From positions 92,076 through 156,075 of the forward strand of contig JAHPZI010000002.1 in the NCBI GenBank assembly GCA_019058295.1: a stretch of 64,000 nucleotides of DNA, in the 5' to 3' direction. Shown one piece after another: positions 47,546 through 56,937 of this stretch. Source of the stretch: Promethearchaeota archaeon. GTDB taxonomy: Archaea; Asgardarchaeota; Lokiarchaeia; Sigyniarchaeales; SOKP01. The translations under genes were made by a program, and so were the position numbers. Below the pieces are notes generated by a model. It did not search any database, was not told where the DNA came from, and saw nothing but the letters and a program-made list of their open reading frames with translations. The stretch's first letter is position 1. Each line of letters begins with the position of its first letter.

Positions 47546-48784
47546 ATGATAAAGAATATACAAAAAGGACATACGTTATTAGTAAAAGGGCCTACGAGAA
47601 TAACACTATTAGAAGGAAAATTAGAAGTTCTTGGAAAGATAATTTCTCCAGAAAAAGAAAATTCTAAATCAAATTTGTCCGAATTTGATGAAGATAATGT
47701 CATAATTATCCCGGGTGCTAATCATTACCCTTTATTTGCATTGGAAAATTCAAAATTAGAGATATATACATCAAATGAAATAGAGAATCTAACTTTAATA
47801 GAAGAAAATTCTATTTCTAGCAGATGGGTTGAAATTAAAGATGCACTCTTAGAATACATCAAAAATAATGAGAATAAAACGATAAAAATAATGGTTTTGG
47901 GGATTAGTAGTGGAAAAACAACTATTATCAAATATCTGGGAAATAATTTTCTTAAAAGTGGGCTAAAAGGCTGTTATTTAGATAGCGATCTCGGTCAGCA
48001 AATCTGTTATTTGCCAACTACTCTTAATATTGGAACAATTAAGGATTCAATTATTTCGGGTGAGGATATTGAACCCGAGAAAACATTTTTTATTGGCGCG
48101 ACATTCCCTAAGGGAAATTACAAATTTATAGTATCTATTTATTGTAAGAATTTAATTGATGATTATATCAAAAATAATAAAAATACTAACTTTGTATTAA
48201 TCGATACAGATGGCTGGATAAGGCAAGAAGCAGGGGTTATCTACAAAGATTTTTTTATTAAAACAGTAGATCCTGATGTCTTAATCGTATTTCATGATGA
48301 CACGATTAATGAATTAAAAGATATAATAAAAACAGCAAAGTTAAGAAAAGATAGAAAAATCTATTTAATAAAAGAAGGTAATAAATATTTCTATGAAAAA
48401 GATAAAGAAGAAAGAAGATTTTTAAGGCAAAGTCAATTTGCTAAGATTTTAGAAAAATATAGAAAAATTACTATTCCACTAGACGAAAATGAAATTGAAT
48501 TTGTAAAGAGCGATTATGATCCAGAATCTAACGAAATAATTGAGAGAAAAATTGATATATACGAATTAACCAAACTTCCTTATCATTATGTGATAATATC
48601 GCTTTTAGATAAAGACTCTAAATTGATAAAAATAGGGCTTTTATTTGTTATAAATTTAGAAAAAGGATATGTTTTGATATTTTCAGATTTATCATATAAA
48701 GAACAGACAAGAATAAAAAAAATTTTGCTTGGAAGTCTTAGATTATCGATAAAGGGAAATCATCAAGGCTATTTATATTTATAA
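47546..48784 (+). CDS. Clp1/Grc3-like polynucleotide 5'-kinase
   Basis: 412 residues. An N-terminal beta-rich domain (~1-110) precedes a P-loop domain. KIMVLGISSGKTTIIKYL at about residue 119 is the Walker A region, CYLDSDLGQQICYLP follows, and LIDTDGWI is the Walker B/switch region. The group phosphorylates RNA or DNA 5'-OH ends and acts in tRNA or rRNA processing. The Walker A loop here reads GxxxGKTT, one residue shorter than the usual GxxxxGKT. The C-terminal domain is divergent. Function in RNA processing is inferred. Confidence 0.8.
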   Translation: MIKNIQKGHTLLVKGPTRITLLEGKLEVLGKIISPEKENSKSNLSEFDEDNVIIIPGANHYPLFALENSKLEIYTSNEIENLTLIEENSISSRWVEIKDALLEYIKNNENKTIKIMVLGISSGKTTIIKYLGNNFLKSGLKGCYLDSDLGQQICYLPTTLNIGTIKDSIISGEDIEPEKTFFIGATFPKGNYKFIVSIYCKNLIDDYIKNNKNTNFVLIDTDGWIRQEAGVIYKDFFIKTVDPDVLIVFHDDTINELKDIIKTAKLRKDRKIYLIKEGNKYFYEKDKEERRFLRQSQFAKILEKYRKITIPLDENEIEFVKSDYDPESNEIIERKIDIYELTKLPYHYVIISLLDKDSKLIKIGLLFVINLEKGYVLIFSDLSYKEQTRIKKILLGSLRLSIKGNHQGYLYL

Positions 48785-48812
48785 TCTCTTTCCTTAAATA
48801 AAATGCTTAGTG

Positions 48813-50261
48813 ATGAATTTGGGTGAGGATAGGCTTTCTAAGTTTGTTAAATTGATGTCTAAGAGTATCACTGATTCTGATTTAGAGCTTGTTAATCTGG
48901 GTAAGAAATTAGGATTAGATCTAGTGTTATTTGCTGATTTAAGAGGATCTCAAGAAGATGAATTCGCAGATACGGTAAGAAAAAAAGCATTAGAAAAAAT
49001 GGAGGTAAATAGGGATCATTATTTGAGTGAAACTGATACTTTTTATGCTGGAAGCATTGATTTTATGGTTTGCGACGAGCCTGAGGGCAAGAAATTCTTT
49101 CTTTTAGAAACCAATGGTGGTTCGAATAGGGGTCTTTCGATTTTAACAATAAAGCAACAAGCAGTAAAGTATGATGGATATTTTGAAGCAATTAGGCAAG
49201 CGATAGAGAGCAATAAGAGAGGGGATAATAAAGTTCTAGTTTTAGTTGGAGTTCCCATAAATGATGGATTGATTCATGAAAAAGTAATTATGATTGAATA
49301 TTTAAGAAAAAAAGCTATAGCTAAAGATCTTACTGTTGGAATATATAATATTAATAATTTTCCCCATGATTTTAAGGAGGATGTAGCTTTTTTAATTGCT
49401 GATTATAAACAATTGTCCACCACTCTCTCATTTTCAGACAAATGGGTAAAAATTAACCAAGAATCTAAGATAAGCGTGTTATTAGCAGATGGTATCGCAA
49501 GGCGCCTTAATGATGAAGTTTTTTCGGGATTAGTTAAGGAGGATTTCCGCAAAATTAACAGTATTATTGTTAATCCCATCTTTAGAATAACTGATGATAA
49601 ATCTCTAACCTATTTAGCTAGCTTTTTCGCAAAAGAAGCTCTTGAGAAATATAATCTTAAATACCTCCTATTCACAAAAGCGTATACTGAAGAGGATTTA
49701 ATTGAAAAAATTAAATATGTAATAAATACCTATAAAAAACCATTTATTATCAAACCTAATGGGGGATCAGGAGGAGCAGGTGTAATTCCAATAGGTCCTG
49801 ATCAGGATCTAAATAATCTGAAAGATTTAATTGAAGAAAGTAAGAAGGAATTTTTCGCTAAATTCATGAAAAATAGAGACCCTTATCCTTATACTATTCA
49901 GGAAATGGCACAGTTCTCGCTTATTGACTGGCGAGGGGGAAAACATACTTTTGATCTACGAATTTATATGGCACAAAAGGAAGGTAAAATTATTCCTCTT
50001 GGTGGACTAGCTAGAATAGCAAGAGGAAATTATAGTGGTAGTTTAAATAAAGAAGAATTTGTAGTAAATTTATCGGGATTCGATGGTCAGATTGAGGTTT
50101 TTCGAGGGCAAGGAATCTCTGAAAAGAATGCTAAAATGTTAAACTTAACTCTTGAAGATTTCGTAAATATCTTTTGTATTGGCTGTGTTTTGTTTGTAAG
50201 CATAACAAAAAATTACAAGAAAATAATGAATTTTTCTGACTGGGATCAAATAATAGGATAA
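48813..50261 (+). CDS. ATP-grasp-fold enzyme of unknown specificity
   Basis: 482 residues from the ATG at 48813, which follows an in-frame GTG. The ATP-binding Gly-rich loop IIKPNGGSGGAGVIPIG at about residue 315 and the metal/substrate region TFDLRIYMAQ are clear ATP-grasp features. The N-terminal ~290 residues carry FFLLETNGGSNRGLSIL and a DLRGSQEDEFAD stretch that I cannot place. ATP-grasp enzymes couple ATP to carboxylate-amine or carboxylate-thiol ligation. The M14-like hydrolase gene starts 16 nt downstream, suggesting a make-and-trim pair. Confidence 0.8.
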   Translation: MNLGEDRLSKFVKLMSKSITDSDLELVNLGKKLGLDLVLFADLRGSQEDEFADTVRKKALEKMEVNRDHYLSETDTFYAGSIDFMVCDEPEGKKFFLLETNGGSNRGLSILTIKQQAVKYDGYFEAIRQAIESNKRGDNKVLVLVGVPINDGLIHEKVIMIEYLRKKAIAKDLTVGIYNINNFPHDFKEDVAFLIADYKQLSTTLSFSDKWVKINQESKISVLLADGIARRLNDEVFSGLVKEDFRKINSIIVNPIFRITDDKSLTYLASFFAKEALEKYNLKYLLFTKAYTEEDLIEKIKYVINTYKKPFIIKPNGGSGGAGVIPIGPDQDLNNLKDLIEESKKEFFAKFMKNRDPYPYTIQEMAQFSLIDWRGGKHTFDLRIYMAQKEGKIIPLGGLARIARGNYSGSLNKEEFVVNLSGFDGQIEVFRGQGISEKNAKMLNLTLEDFVNIFCIGCVLFVSITKNYKKIMNFSDWDQIIG

Positions 50262-50277
50262 AGAGATAATTGTATAT

Positions 50278-51438
50278 ATGGAGCTTGATACTTTAAAATT
50301 ACTTCTGAATACAGATGAAAGAAAGACTTTATATTTAGAGATTATAAATACATTTGAAAAATTAGATAAATTAGAATACATCTCCCATGAAAAATTCGAA
50401 ACCTCCGAAGGAATTATACCTATAATATTTATTAATAAATCTCTTGAAATAGATGAGATTAAAAATGTAAAACTCTTTATTGGTGCCCAGCACAACGAAT
50501 ATAACGGTCTCTTTGGCATCTTGGAGTTTCTCCAAATGGTCCAAGAACAAAAGAGAATTATTGAAAAAATTTTAAAAAAAGACCAGATTTTAATTTTTCT
50601 TCCATTAATGAATCCTTACGGTTTCCTCAATCCTTCTAAAGATAATAAATCAGGTTATTATTTAAAAAATGGCACGAATCTTAACAGATTCTGGCGTAGA
50701 ACGTTTGCTCCTGAATATCAAAATTTTAATGATGATCAAATCGAATATCCTATCCCAGAACACGCTAAAATTGTAAAAAAGGTACTCAATAAATACTGGG
50801 AAAAAGAAGATATACCCATTTATATATTAGATTTTCATGAAACTTCACTTCTGGAAAGGATTCCAAATGAATTAAACAGGGAATTAAAAAAAAAGTCTTA
50901 CACTTATAAATTTGATCATTGGCTCAAAGAAAGCATTATACTAAATGTAATGGAACTCTACGATATAAAATATTATAAAAAACCTTTATTTTTTAAATGT
51001 AATCCCTCTGCAAATCACAACCATATTAGCTTAAGTATTAAACAAATTGATTATGTCTCCGAAAAATTATTAGAATATTTAAAAACCAATAAAGAAAAAT
51101 TGCCTTTTTATTTTTGCTACTGCGAAAAAAGCAAAAAATGTTGCGAGAGTGTAGCATATGAAGTTTATAATAAATTAAAAGATAAACTTTGGGAGACTTG
51201 TTATCCAGCTGTCGATCATTTTCATGATCATGGATGTTTCGTGAAATTGGGCGATGCTACTCCACGAAAGAATCTATTTTCAATGGAATTAGAGTCTCAA
51301 AAACAATTTTTCAATTTATTTGAGGAAATAGAGAAAAGTATAACTGATCCTAATTACTATGAAAATAAATTAAAATGTATCAATCTTGGTATTGAACTAG
51401 CCAAGGAAACTATATTCACTCTTATTAAAATGTTTTAA
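50278..51438 (+). CDS. M14-like zinc carboxypeptidase / aspartoacylase-type amidohydrolase
   Basis: 386 residues. The M14 or AstE/ASPA-like fold shows FIGAQHNEYNG (normally GxHxNE), NPYGFLNPS, TNLNRFW, DFHETSLL (third zinc His) and a late catalytic-type Glu in FSMELESQ. The first zinc motif reads Gln-His-Asn-Glu, so the usual ligand His is displaced by one residue or replaced by Gln. The substrate is unknown: a peptide, N-acyl amino acid or amide. It follows the ATP-grasp gene by 16 nt and is convergent with an alpha/beta-hydrolase gene. Confidence 0.75.
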   Translation: MELDTLKLLLNTDERKTLYLEIINTFEKLDKLEYISHEKFETSEGIIPIIFINKSLEIDEIKNVKLFIGAQHNEYNGLFGILEFLQMVQEQKRIIEKILKKDQILIFLPLMNPYGFLNPSKDNKSGYYLKNGTNLNRFWRRTFAPEYQNFNDDQIEYPIPEHAKIVKKVLNKYWEKEDIPIYILDFHETSLLERIPNELNRELKKKSYTYKFDHWLKESIILNVMELYDIKYYKKPLFFKCNPSANHNHISLSIKQIDYVSEKLLEYLKTNKEKLPFYFCYCEKSKKCCESVAYEVYNKLKDKLWETCYPAVDHFHDHGCFVKLGDATPRKNLFSMELESQKQFFNLFEEIEKSITDPNYYENKLKCINLGIELAKETIFTLIKMF

Positions 51439-52422
51439 CTATTTATTAAAAAATTTAAGAATAGCTCCAACAATCGCAAGTTCATCTTTTTTATACGTAT
51501 GGCGTCCTTTATTCATTATTAATTGATTTTCTGCTGATAATTCCAGAATCTCTCTATTTTCCTCAAAATTTTTAAAGGGTATTATTCTATCATTCCTAGT
51601 GTGTATAAGAAAGACTCTTCTTGTAAATTTTTTCCATTCCTCTTGAGATAAATTATTTTTCAAATTTTTTATAATGAGATAAGGGGACAATTGTTCATTA
51701 ACATCATCATTAGGGCTTAAATATATACCCTTCATGAGATAATTAAATTTAACTATACGTTTTGATATCTTTATGTTTTCTCTATATTTTGAGATTGATG
51801 AGACTGCAACAATTTTTTCAATATCTTTATCGGGAAAGCCTCCACATAATACTGTTAATGCCCCAATGCTTACTCCAATACAGTTGATTTTAAAATTATT
51901 GAATTTCTCATGATTTCTTATCCATTTAATTATTGTTTTAAAATCTTCAATACGCTTTATAAAATCACTTCTATTTCCAGTTTTTTTAGATCCTCCAATC
52001 CCTCGCGCATCGTATGCTAAAATTACATATCCATGATATGCTAGTGGAAAATAGTAGCACTGAAGAGTTTCTTTAGTATCAGAAAATCCTGGACTTATAA
52101 TCACAATTGTATTTTTTAAACTTACAGTCTCTTGATTTCTTGAAATTATCAAATCTGCATATAAATATCCCCCATCAACATTAATTTTAACTTTCGATTT
52201 TTCAATCGCTTCTAAATGGAGAGATTTCCATCTATCAAAATATATTTCCCTCAAACTAAAATAAATTTGAAAAGGTGTAAAAATAATTAAAAAAGTCGTA
52301 GTTGATAAAATTAAACATGTCCAGAAAGTATTGTTCCATTCCGCATTTACGTGCCAAATAAACGCACTAATTAAAAGATCAATGACTATTAATATGAAAT
52401 ATTTTTTAGTTTTAGTTAGCAT
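51439..52422 (-). CDS. Membrane-anchored alpha/beta hydrolase
   Basis: 327 residues from the ATG at 52422. The longer frame to 52545 overlaps the acidic-protein gene and is rejected. Two hydrophobic helices at the N-terminus (YFILIVIDLLISAFIWHV and FWTCLILSTTTFLIIF) are probable membrane anchors. The hydrolase fold has IISPGFSDTKET (oxyanion region), the nucleophile elbow GVSIGAL, an acidic residue in HTRNDRIIPF and a late His in KGRHTYKKD. It would be an esterase or peptidase of S9/lipase type. It lies 10 nt downstream of the acidic-protein gene. Confidence 0.82.
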   Translation of the reverse strand: MLTKTKKYFILIVIDLLISAFIWHVNAEWNNTFWTCLILSTTTFLIIFTPFQIYFSLREIYFDRWKSLHLEAIEKSKVKINVDGGYLYADLIISRNQETVSLKNTIVIISPGFSDTKETLQCYYFPLAYHGYVILAYDARGIGGSKKTGNRSDFIKRIEDFKTIIKWIRNHEKFNNFKINCIGVSIGALTVLCGGFPDKDIEKIVAVSSISKYRENIKISKRIVKFNYLMKGIYLSPNDDVNEQLSPYLIIKNLKNNLSQEEWKKFTRRVFLIHTRNDRIIPFKNFEENREILELSAENQLIMNKGRHTYKKDELAIVGAILKFFNK

Positions 52423-52432
52423 GTGAAAAGAG

Positions 52433-52795
52433 TTATTTTTTTCTTTTGCCTCTTCTTTCTGCTTCGGTCCAAGGTTTCTTTTTTGATTCCTTTCCAGGTG
52501 GACACCCAAAATCATCTCTAACTTTACAATCTGGCTTGCTATCACTCCCTGGACAGGGTTCGCACTTGATTTTTCTCATCATTTTCTCAACTTCACTAAC
52601 TTCATAGCCAAATTCTTCATCTTCAGTCTCATCTGCCAACATCTCATCTTCTATTTCACTGAGGTCGTAAATTATATCATCAGTTAAGTCATCTTTTTCA
52701 TCATATAAATCTATAATTTCATCTCCATCTTCATCAGCTTTACCTTCAGGGACGTCATCATTTTCAGTTACTTTAGTAGGTTTTTTTTTTGCCAC
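52433..52795 (-). CDS. Acidic protein with C-terminal Cys-containing tail
   Basis: 120 residues starting at GTG. The N-terminal two-thirds is very acidic (for example DGDEIIDLYDEKDDL), then a segment with five cysteines (CEPCPGSDSKPDCK and GCPPGKESK) and a basic tail (RRGKRKK). The cysteines could bind zinc. No family recognised. It lies 10 nt before the alpha/beta-hydrolase gene, so the two are co-transcribed and perhaps partners. Confidence 0.6.
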   Translation of the reverse strand: MAKKKPTKVTENDDVPEGKADEDGDEIIDLYDEKDDLTDDIIYDLSEIEDEMLADETEDEEFGYEVSEVEKMMRKIKCEPCPGSDSKPDCKVRDDFGCPPGKESKKKPWTEAERRGKRKK

Positions 52796-52888
52796 TTATT
52801 ACTCACAACATTATGATTTAATGAATATTTGAATTAAAAATTATAATTAAATATAAAATGAATAGTAATTTAGATTTTATGATTTTAT

Positions 52889-53866
52889 CTAAACCATACC
52901 TATTTCTGTTTCAATAAGCCTAGTCATCCCAATGTCAAAGAAATTTTGGAAGCTATTTAAGAAATATTTAATGGAGTTCCTTAGTTCAAGTTCTTCAAAA
53001 GTTTCTCCTGGCTTTATTTCGGTGAATGTTGAACTTAAAGTATTTAACTCATTATAGAACTCTGAAATTGTATCAAGGTTGATATTATCATAATCATTTA
53101 CAATATCTATTAGAAGCTTGGGAATTTTGATGATTAAATTAAAATACTTCTTTAAAAGATTTGAAGGAAAATGTTGTAAATTTAATGCTTCGTTTATAAA
53201 ATCTCTCACATAGATAAGAACGACGCGGTTTCCCAAGAATTGAATAACAGGCAAATTACGATAACTCTTAGAGACGGGATAATCTGATAATCCCGTAATA
53301 AGAATTCTCCTACCTAAAGAATATTTTCTATCAATTTCAGCTAATAATAATTCGTTATTTTTTTTAGATTTCCCTTCGATGACATTGTTGATTATTCTAT
53401 TGAAGGTATTAATCAATTCCATAAGCACATCTTTAAAAGTCTTTTTTGAGGTGTCCGTTAAGAAGTATACGAGAAATTGATTTGTGTCTGGTATTTCTTT
53501 GAAATCCATGCCAATCATTTCCCCCCTCAATTGAGTTAATAAATCAAAAATATTGTCTTGATTTTTATTACTAAATTGAATGTAAATCTCATTAACGTCC
53601 AGTTTAAATGCTGAAATGAGAGCTTGTTTAATTAAATCAATTGACCAATCAAGATTGATGTTAAGGACAGTTTTTTGTTTCTCTCTATCCCCAGTTTTTA
53701 TGACTATTGAGGATTCGTCAATAGGATATATAGTTACTTCTGATTTTTCTTTTAATTTTGCTTCCTTGGTCCAATCTTGTGGAAATGTAATTGCATGAGA
53801 ATTTCCAAGCTTTATTACACTTCTTACATATTTCTCTTTAAAATCTTTATCAGTATTCTCAACCAT
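52889..53866 (-). CDS. AbrB-domain and PhoU-like regulator (archaeal phosphate-uptake type)
   Basis: 325 residues from the ATG at 53866; the longer start (53935) adds a hydrophobic stretch unlikely to be translated. An N-terminal SpoVT/AbrB DNA-binding swapped hairpin (VRSVIKLGNSHAITFPQDW) is followed by a PhoU-type helical region from ~100. This AbrB-PhoU architecture is common in archaea, usually linked to phosphate uptake. No phosphate transporter gene is adjacent. It probably binds DNA as a dimer. Confidence 0.82.
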   Translation of the reverse strand: MVENTDKDFKEKYVRSVIKLGNSHAITFPQDWTKEAKLKEKSEVTIYPIDESSIVIKTGDREKQKTVLNINLDWSIDLIKQALISAFKLDVNEIYIQFSNKNQDNIFDLLTQLRGEMIGMDFKEIPDTNQFLVYFLTDTSKKTFKDVLMELINTFNRIINNVIEGKSKKNNELLLAEIDRKYSLGRRILITGLSDYPVSKSYRNLPVIQFLGNRVVLIYVRDFINEALNLQHFPSNLLKKYFNLIIKIPKLLIDIVNDYDNINLDTISEFYNELNTLSSTFTEIKPGETFEELELRNSIKYFLNSFQNFFDIGMTRLIETEIGMV

Positions 53867-53977
53867 TAAATTACACCTAAATAAAATATAAATAAATTGA
53901 GTTATATTATATAATATAATATATAATTTTTTCAAGAATATAAATCTATGTTCAAAATATAATTCTCTTAATTTCAG

Positions 53978-55939
53978 CTAAAAGCAGATATCTTCCCTTT
54001 CAAGAGTCAATTTATTATGGCTTCTTAATTCAAAATAAAGAGCATTTATATCGTTTAAACTTGACTGTAATTCTTCATTATTGAACGTAACTAATTCTGA
54101 TTTATATGATTGAGTCAAAATATGCTTCAAATTAATATTAGGAAAACAATTCGTTGAGGAAAACACTTCATCTACTAAATAATATATTGATGTTTGCTGT
54201 AATTGATCAAAATAAAGTGTGTTGACTAAAGAGTTAGTAAGATCCAAGAAAAAATTTATTTGTTGATCAAAATCACTCAAATTAAGAGATTTAATAAAAT
54301 TCAAATTTGGTTTTTCTTGTATTTCATATTTCAATTGAGAAAGAACTGATAGTATTTTTCCTAGATTTGATAAAGATTTAGGTAATTTGTTAGGTATTGG
54401 GAGCCTTTTAATAAAACTTCCATTAAATCTGAGAAAGCCGCCTGACATATGTAGAGTCCCAAAAAGAGTTTTGAATACTATATCCATTAATTTAGAATTT
54501 AAAATTGTAAGGAGACAATACAATTCATCGGTATCTAATGAAGGTATTCTAATAAAATATAAACCCGTAATATTAGTAAATATACCGGGATCGTAGACAC
54601 AAGTGAGATCTTTAGCAATTTCTCTAAAGATAATTTTTTCACTGCTGAGTTTTTCCCAAATATTATGAAAGTCTGGTTTATAATTAAAAAATGAAACTTC
54701 GATGTCTCTTTTAGCAATTTTAATACGCTTCCTATGATTTATATAATATTTTCCAACATTTCCAGTCCCTAATAAGAGAAGATCTTTTTCAGATGTTCTT
54801 TTTTCAGTAATATTATCAAAATATTTACTGTATTTCAAGAATCCGTATGGTCGATAAATAATTTTTAAGTCTTTAAAAGTATCTGAAAAGGTTTTATAAT
54901 TCTCATAAAGAAAACTTACTAGTTCAAGATTTCCAGAAATTGGAATAACATTAGATGGGAATTGATGAGTTAATTTCTGGAGTAAAGTCATGGATTTTGA
55001 ACTATTATCTTTAATGATATCTTCCAAGTTTTTATATTCTTTTATAATTATTTCATTTGAATTAGTAGGAATTCTTTTATTAAGAGAGAGAATTACAGGA
55101 TAGGTGGCACTTTTTCTAAAAATAGGTAAGGACGATATATTAATAATTTCTTTGAGTTCTGTTTCTCTAAGTAACAAATTTCTTATTTTAATACCGTAAT
55201 CTGAAGATAAAAATTTATTTGGTAATATAAATGAAAGATATCCAGAATATTCTTTTAAAATTTGCAAAGATTTTTCAATAAACAATATCGCAATATCAAA
55301 TAGCTTATAAGCTGTTTTATAGTTTTTGTATAATTCTTTTTTGTAAAGATTATCTTTCAACCTCTTATTTTCAATATAAGGGGGATTTCCAATAATTAAA
55401 TCAAAACTATTGTCTTTATCAAATTCTAAAAGGTAATCCAGATTAAAAATATTAAGTTTAATCTTATCTTGTTTAATTGTTTGCTCAATCTTATTAAAAT
55501 CTAGATTTTCTAAATCGATTTCGATTAAATCTTGATTTATTGGATGATCTGAATATAACCAATTTAGTAAACTTAATACAGATATGAAACAGGCAGATTT
55601 ATCAATATCTATACCATAAATGTTTTTTTTTAGAATATCTTTTTTCAGCTTAAACTCATTTAAAAGTGGATTCATTCTTTTCTTTATATTGAATAAAAAT
55701 TCAGCAATACTTATTAGAAATCTTCCAGAACCACAAGCAGGATCTAAAATTTTAATATTTTCAAGCTCTTTATCGATTTTTTCTCTTAATTCGCAATTAA
55801 AATAGATTTTAAATATCCTTTTAATAATAAAACTTGAAATTTCATTTGGAGTATAGACAATACCAAAATTTTTTATATCAACTTTTTCTTTACTTCTATT
55901 ATTTTCAAATTTAACAATAAATTCTTTTAGAAATTCCAT
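53978..55939 (-). CDS. Orphan N6-adenine DNA methyltransferase (Eco57I-like), second copy
   Basis: 653 residues. Motif X is YTPNEISSFII, motif I is LDPACGSGRFL near residue 70, motif IV is IIGNPPYIENKRL near residue 185, and a TaqI-type recognition region follows. Neither a nuclease domain nor an adjacent nuclease gene is seen. The size matches the methylase at 2691, but sequences diverge outside the motifs. In the genome it may guard against self-cleavage, regulate genes or belong to a BREX- or DISARM-type locus whose other parts lie elsewhere. Confidence 0.85.
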   Translation of the reverse strand: MEFLKEFIVKFENNRSKEKVDIKNFGIVYTPNEISSFIIKRIFKIYFNCELREKIDKELENIKILDPACGSGRFLISIAEFLFNIKKRMNPLLNEFKLKKDILKKNIYGIDIDKSACFISVLSLLNWLYSDHPINQDLIEIDLENLDFNKIEQTIKQDKIKLNIFNLDYLLEFDKDNSFDLIIGNPPYIENKRLKDNLYKKELYKNYKTAYKLFDIAILFIEKSLQILKEYSGYLSFILPNKFLSSDYGIKIRNLLLRETELKEIINISSLPIFRKSATYPVILSLNKRIPTNSNEIIIKEYKNLEDIIKDNSSKSMTLLQKLTHQFPSNVIPISGNLELVSFLYENYKTFSDTFKDLKIIYRPYGFLKYSKYFDNITEKRTSEKDLLLLGTGNVGKYYINHRKRIKIAKRDIEVSFFNYKPDFHNIWEKLSSEKIIFREIAKDLTCVYDPGIFTNITGLYFIRIPSLDTDELYCLLTILNSKLMDIVFKTLFGTLHMSGGFLRFNGSFIKRLPIPNKLPKSLSNLGKILSVLSQLKYEIQEKPNLNFIKSLNLSDFDQQINFFLDLTNSLVNTLYFDQLQQTSIYYLVDEVFSSTNCFPNINLKHILTQSYKSELVTFNNEELQSSLNDINALYFELRSHNKLTLEREDICF

Positions 55940-56046
55940 TTCGAGATTAAATTACCTTAATTTAAAATTCCTTACATATAATATTATACAAAGATAGTTT
56001 TATAATTGTAGGATGTATTATATTTTATTTATCAGAGTTTAGCATT

Positions 56047-56937
56047 TTGATTGACTTACAAAACCTTATTAAGAACCCAGATTCTATCTCTAATCTTAAT
56101 TTCGAGACTATTTCTGAGATTTTGGGACAATCGAGAGATATTTTTAAGAATGAACCTCTATTATTGGAATTTAATTTAGAAAATTCTGAAGAGATTATTG
56201 TTCTTGGCGATATACATGGCAATATGCAAACTTTAATGAAATTAATAGAAATAATTAATAAAGAGAAGCCGAAATTTATTATATCCTTAGGTGATATAGT
56301 TGATCGTGGACCAAAACAACAGGAATGCCTGATTCTCATGCTATCGTTAAAGATTCTTAATCCAAATGAGTTTTTTATTTTAAAAGGTAATCATGAAACT
56401 TTTGAAATGAACCAAGCGTATGGTTTTTTTTATGAGTTTATGAGTAAATTTAAAGATCCAAATAAATTCAACGAAGTTTTGGCAGTTTATAATGTTCTTC
56501 CAAGTTGTGCTATAGTTAACAATTTAATTCTATGTTTACATGGAGGGATCCCTGAAGATATTGAAATTCTAACTAAATTAAAAGGATTAAAAACAAGCGA
56601 CATTAATCAATCTTTAATGAATTCAATTGGAGAGGGAATTTTTCAAATAATCTGGAATGATCCAAAAGATGCATTAAAAGATTTTACTGGGAGTTTTAGA
56701 GGTCCTGGAATTAAGTTCTTTGGCGAAGAGGCGTTTAATAAGTTTATGAACGCTAATAATTTAAAATATCTCATTAGAGCTCATGAATGCTTCCCTGAAG
56801 GATATAGGTGGTTTTTTGGCAAAAGGTTGTTATCCATATTTTCAGCTGCTAATTATCGAGGGCCTTCTTCAAATCCTGCATCTTATGCGATAATTAAGAA
56901 TAACGAAATTATTCCAAAAACCTTGGAATTGTCATAA
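56047..56937 (+). CDS. PP1/PP2A-like serine/threonine phosphatase (PPP family)
   Basis: 296 residues starting at TTG. All PPP motifs are present in order: VLGDIHGN, GDIVDRG, KGNHETF, CLHGGIPED, IWNDPKD (eukaryotic WSDP), YLIRAHECFPEGY (RAH-type) and FSAANYRG (eukaryotic FSAPNY). These metal and phosphate ligands indicate an active two-metal phosphatase. The C-terminal motifs are more like eukaryotic PP1/PP2A than the short bacterial Lambda-type enzymes. No signal peptide. It is divergent from the DNA methylase gene. Confidence 0.9.
   Translation: MIDLQNLIKNPDSISNLNFETISEILGQSRDIFKNEPLLLEFNLENSEEIIVLGDIHGNMQTLMKLIEIINKEKPKFIISLGDIVDRGPKQQECLILMLSLKILNPNEFFILKGNHETFEMNQAYGFFYEFMSKFKDPNKFNEVLAVYNVLPSCAIVNNLILCLHGGIPEDIEILTKLKGLKTSDINQSLMNSIGEGIFQIIWNDPKDALKDFTGSFRGPGIKFFGEEAFNKFMNANNLKYLIRAHECFPEGYRWFFGKRLLSIFSAANYRGPSSNPASYAIIKNNEIIPKTLELS

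Noticed and set aside
52423..52545. A longer start for the alpha/beta hydrolase.
   Set aside because: It would overlap the acidic-protein gene in another frame and adds a charged stretch before the membrane anchor.
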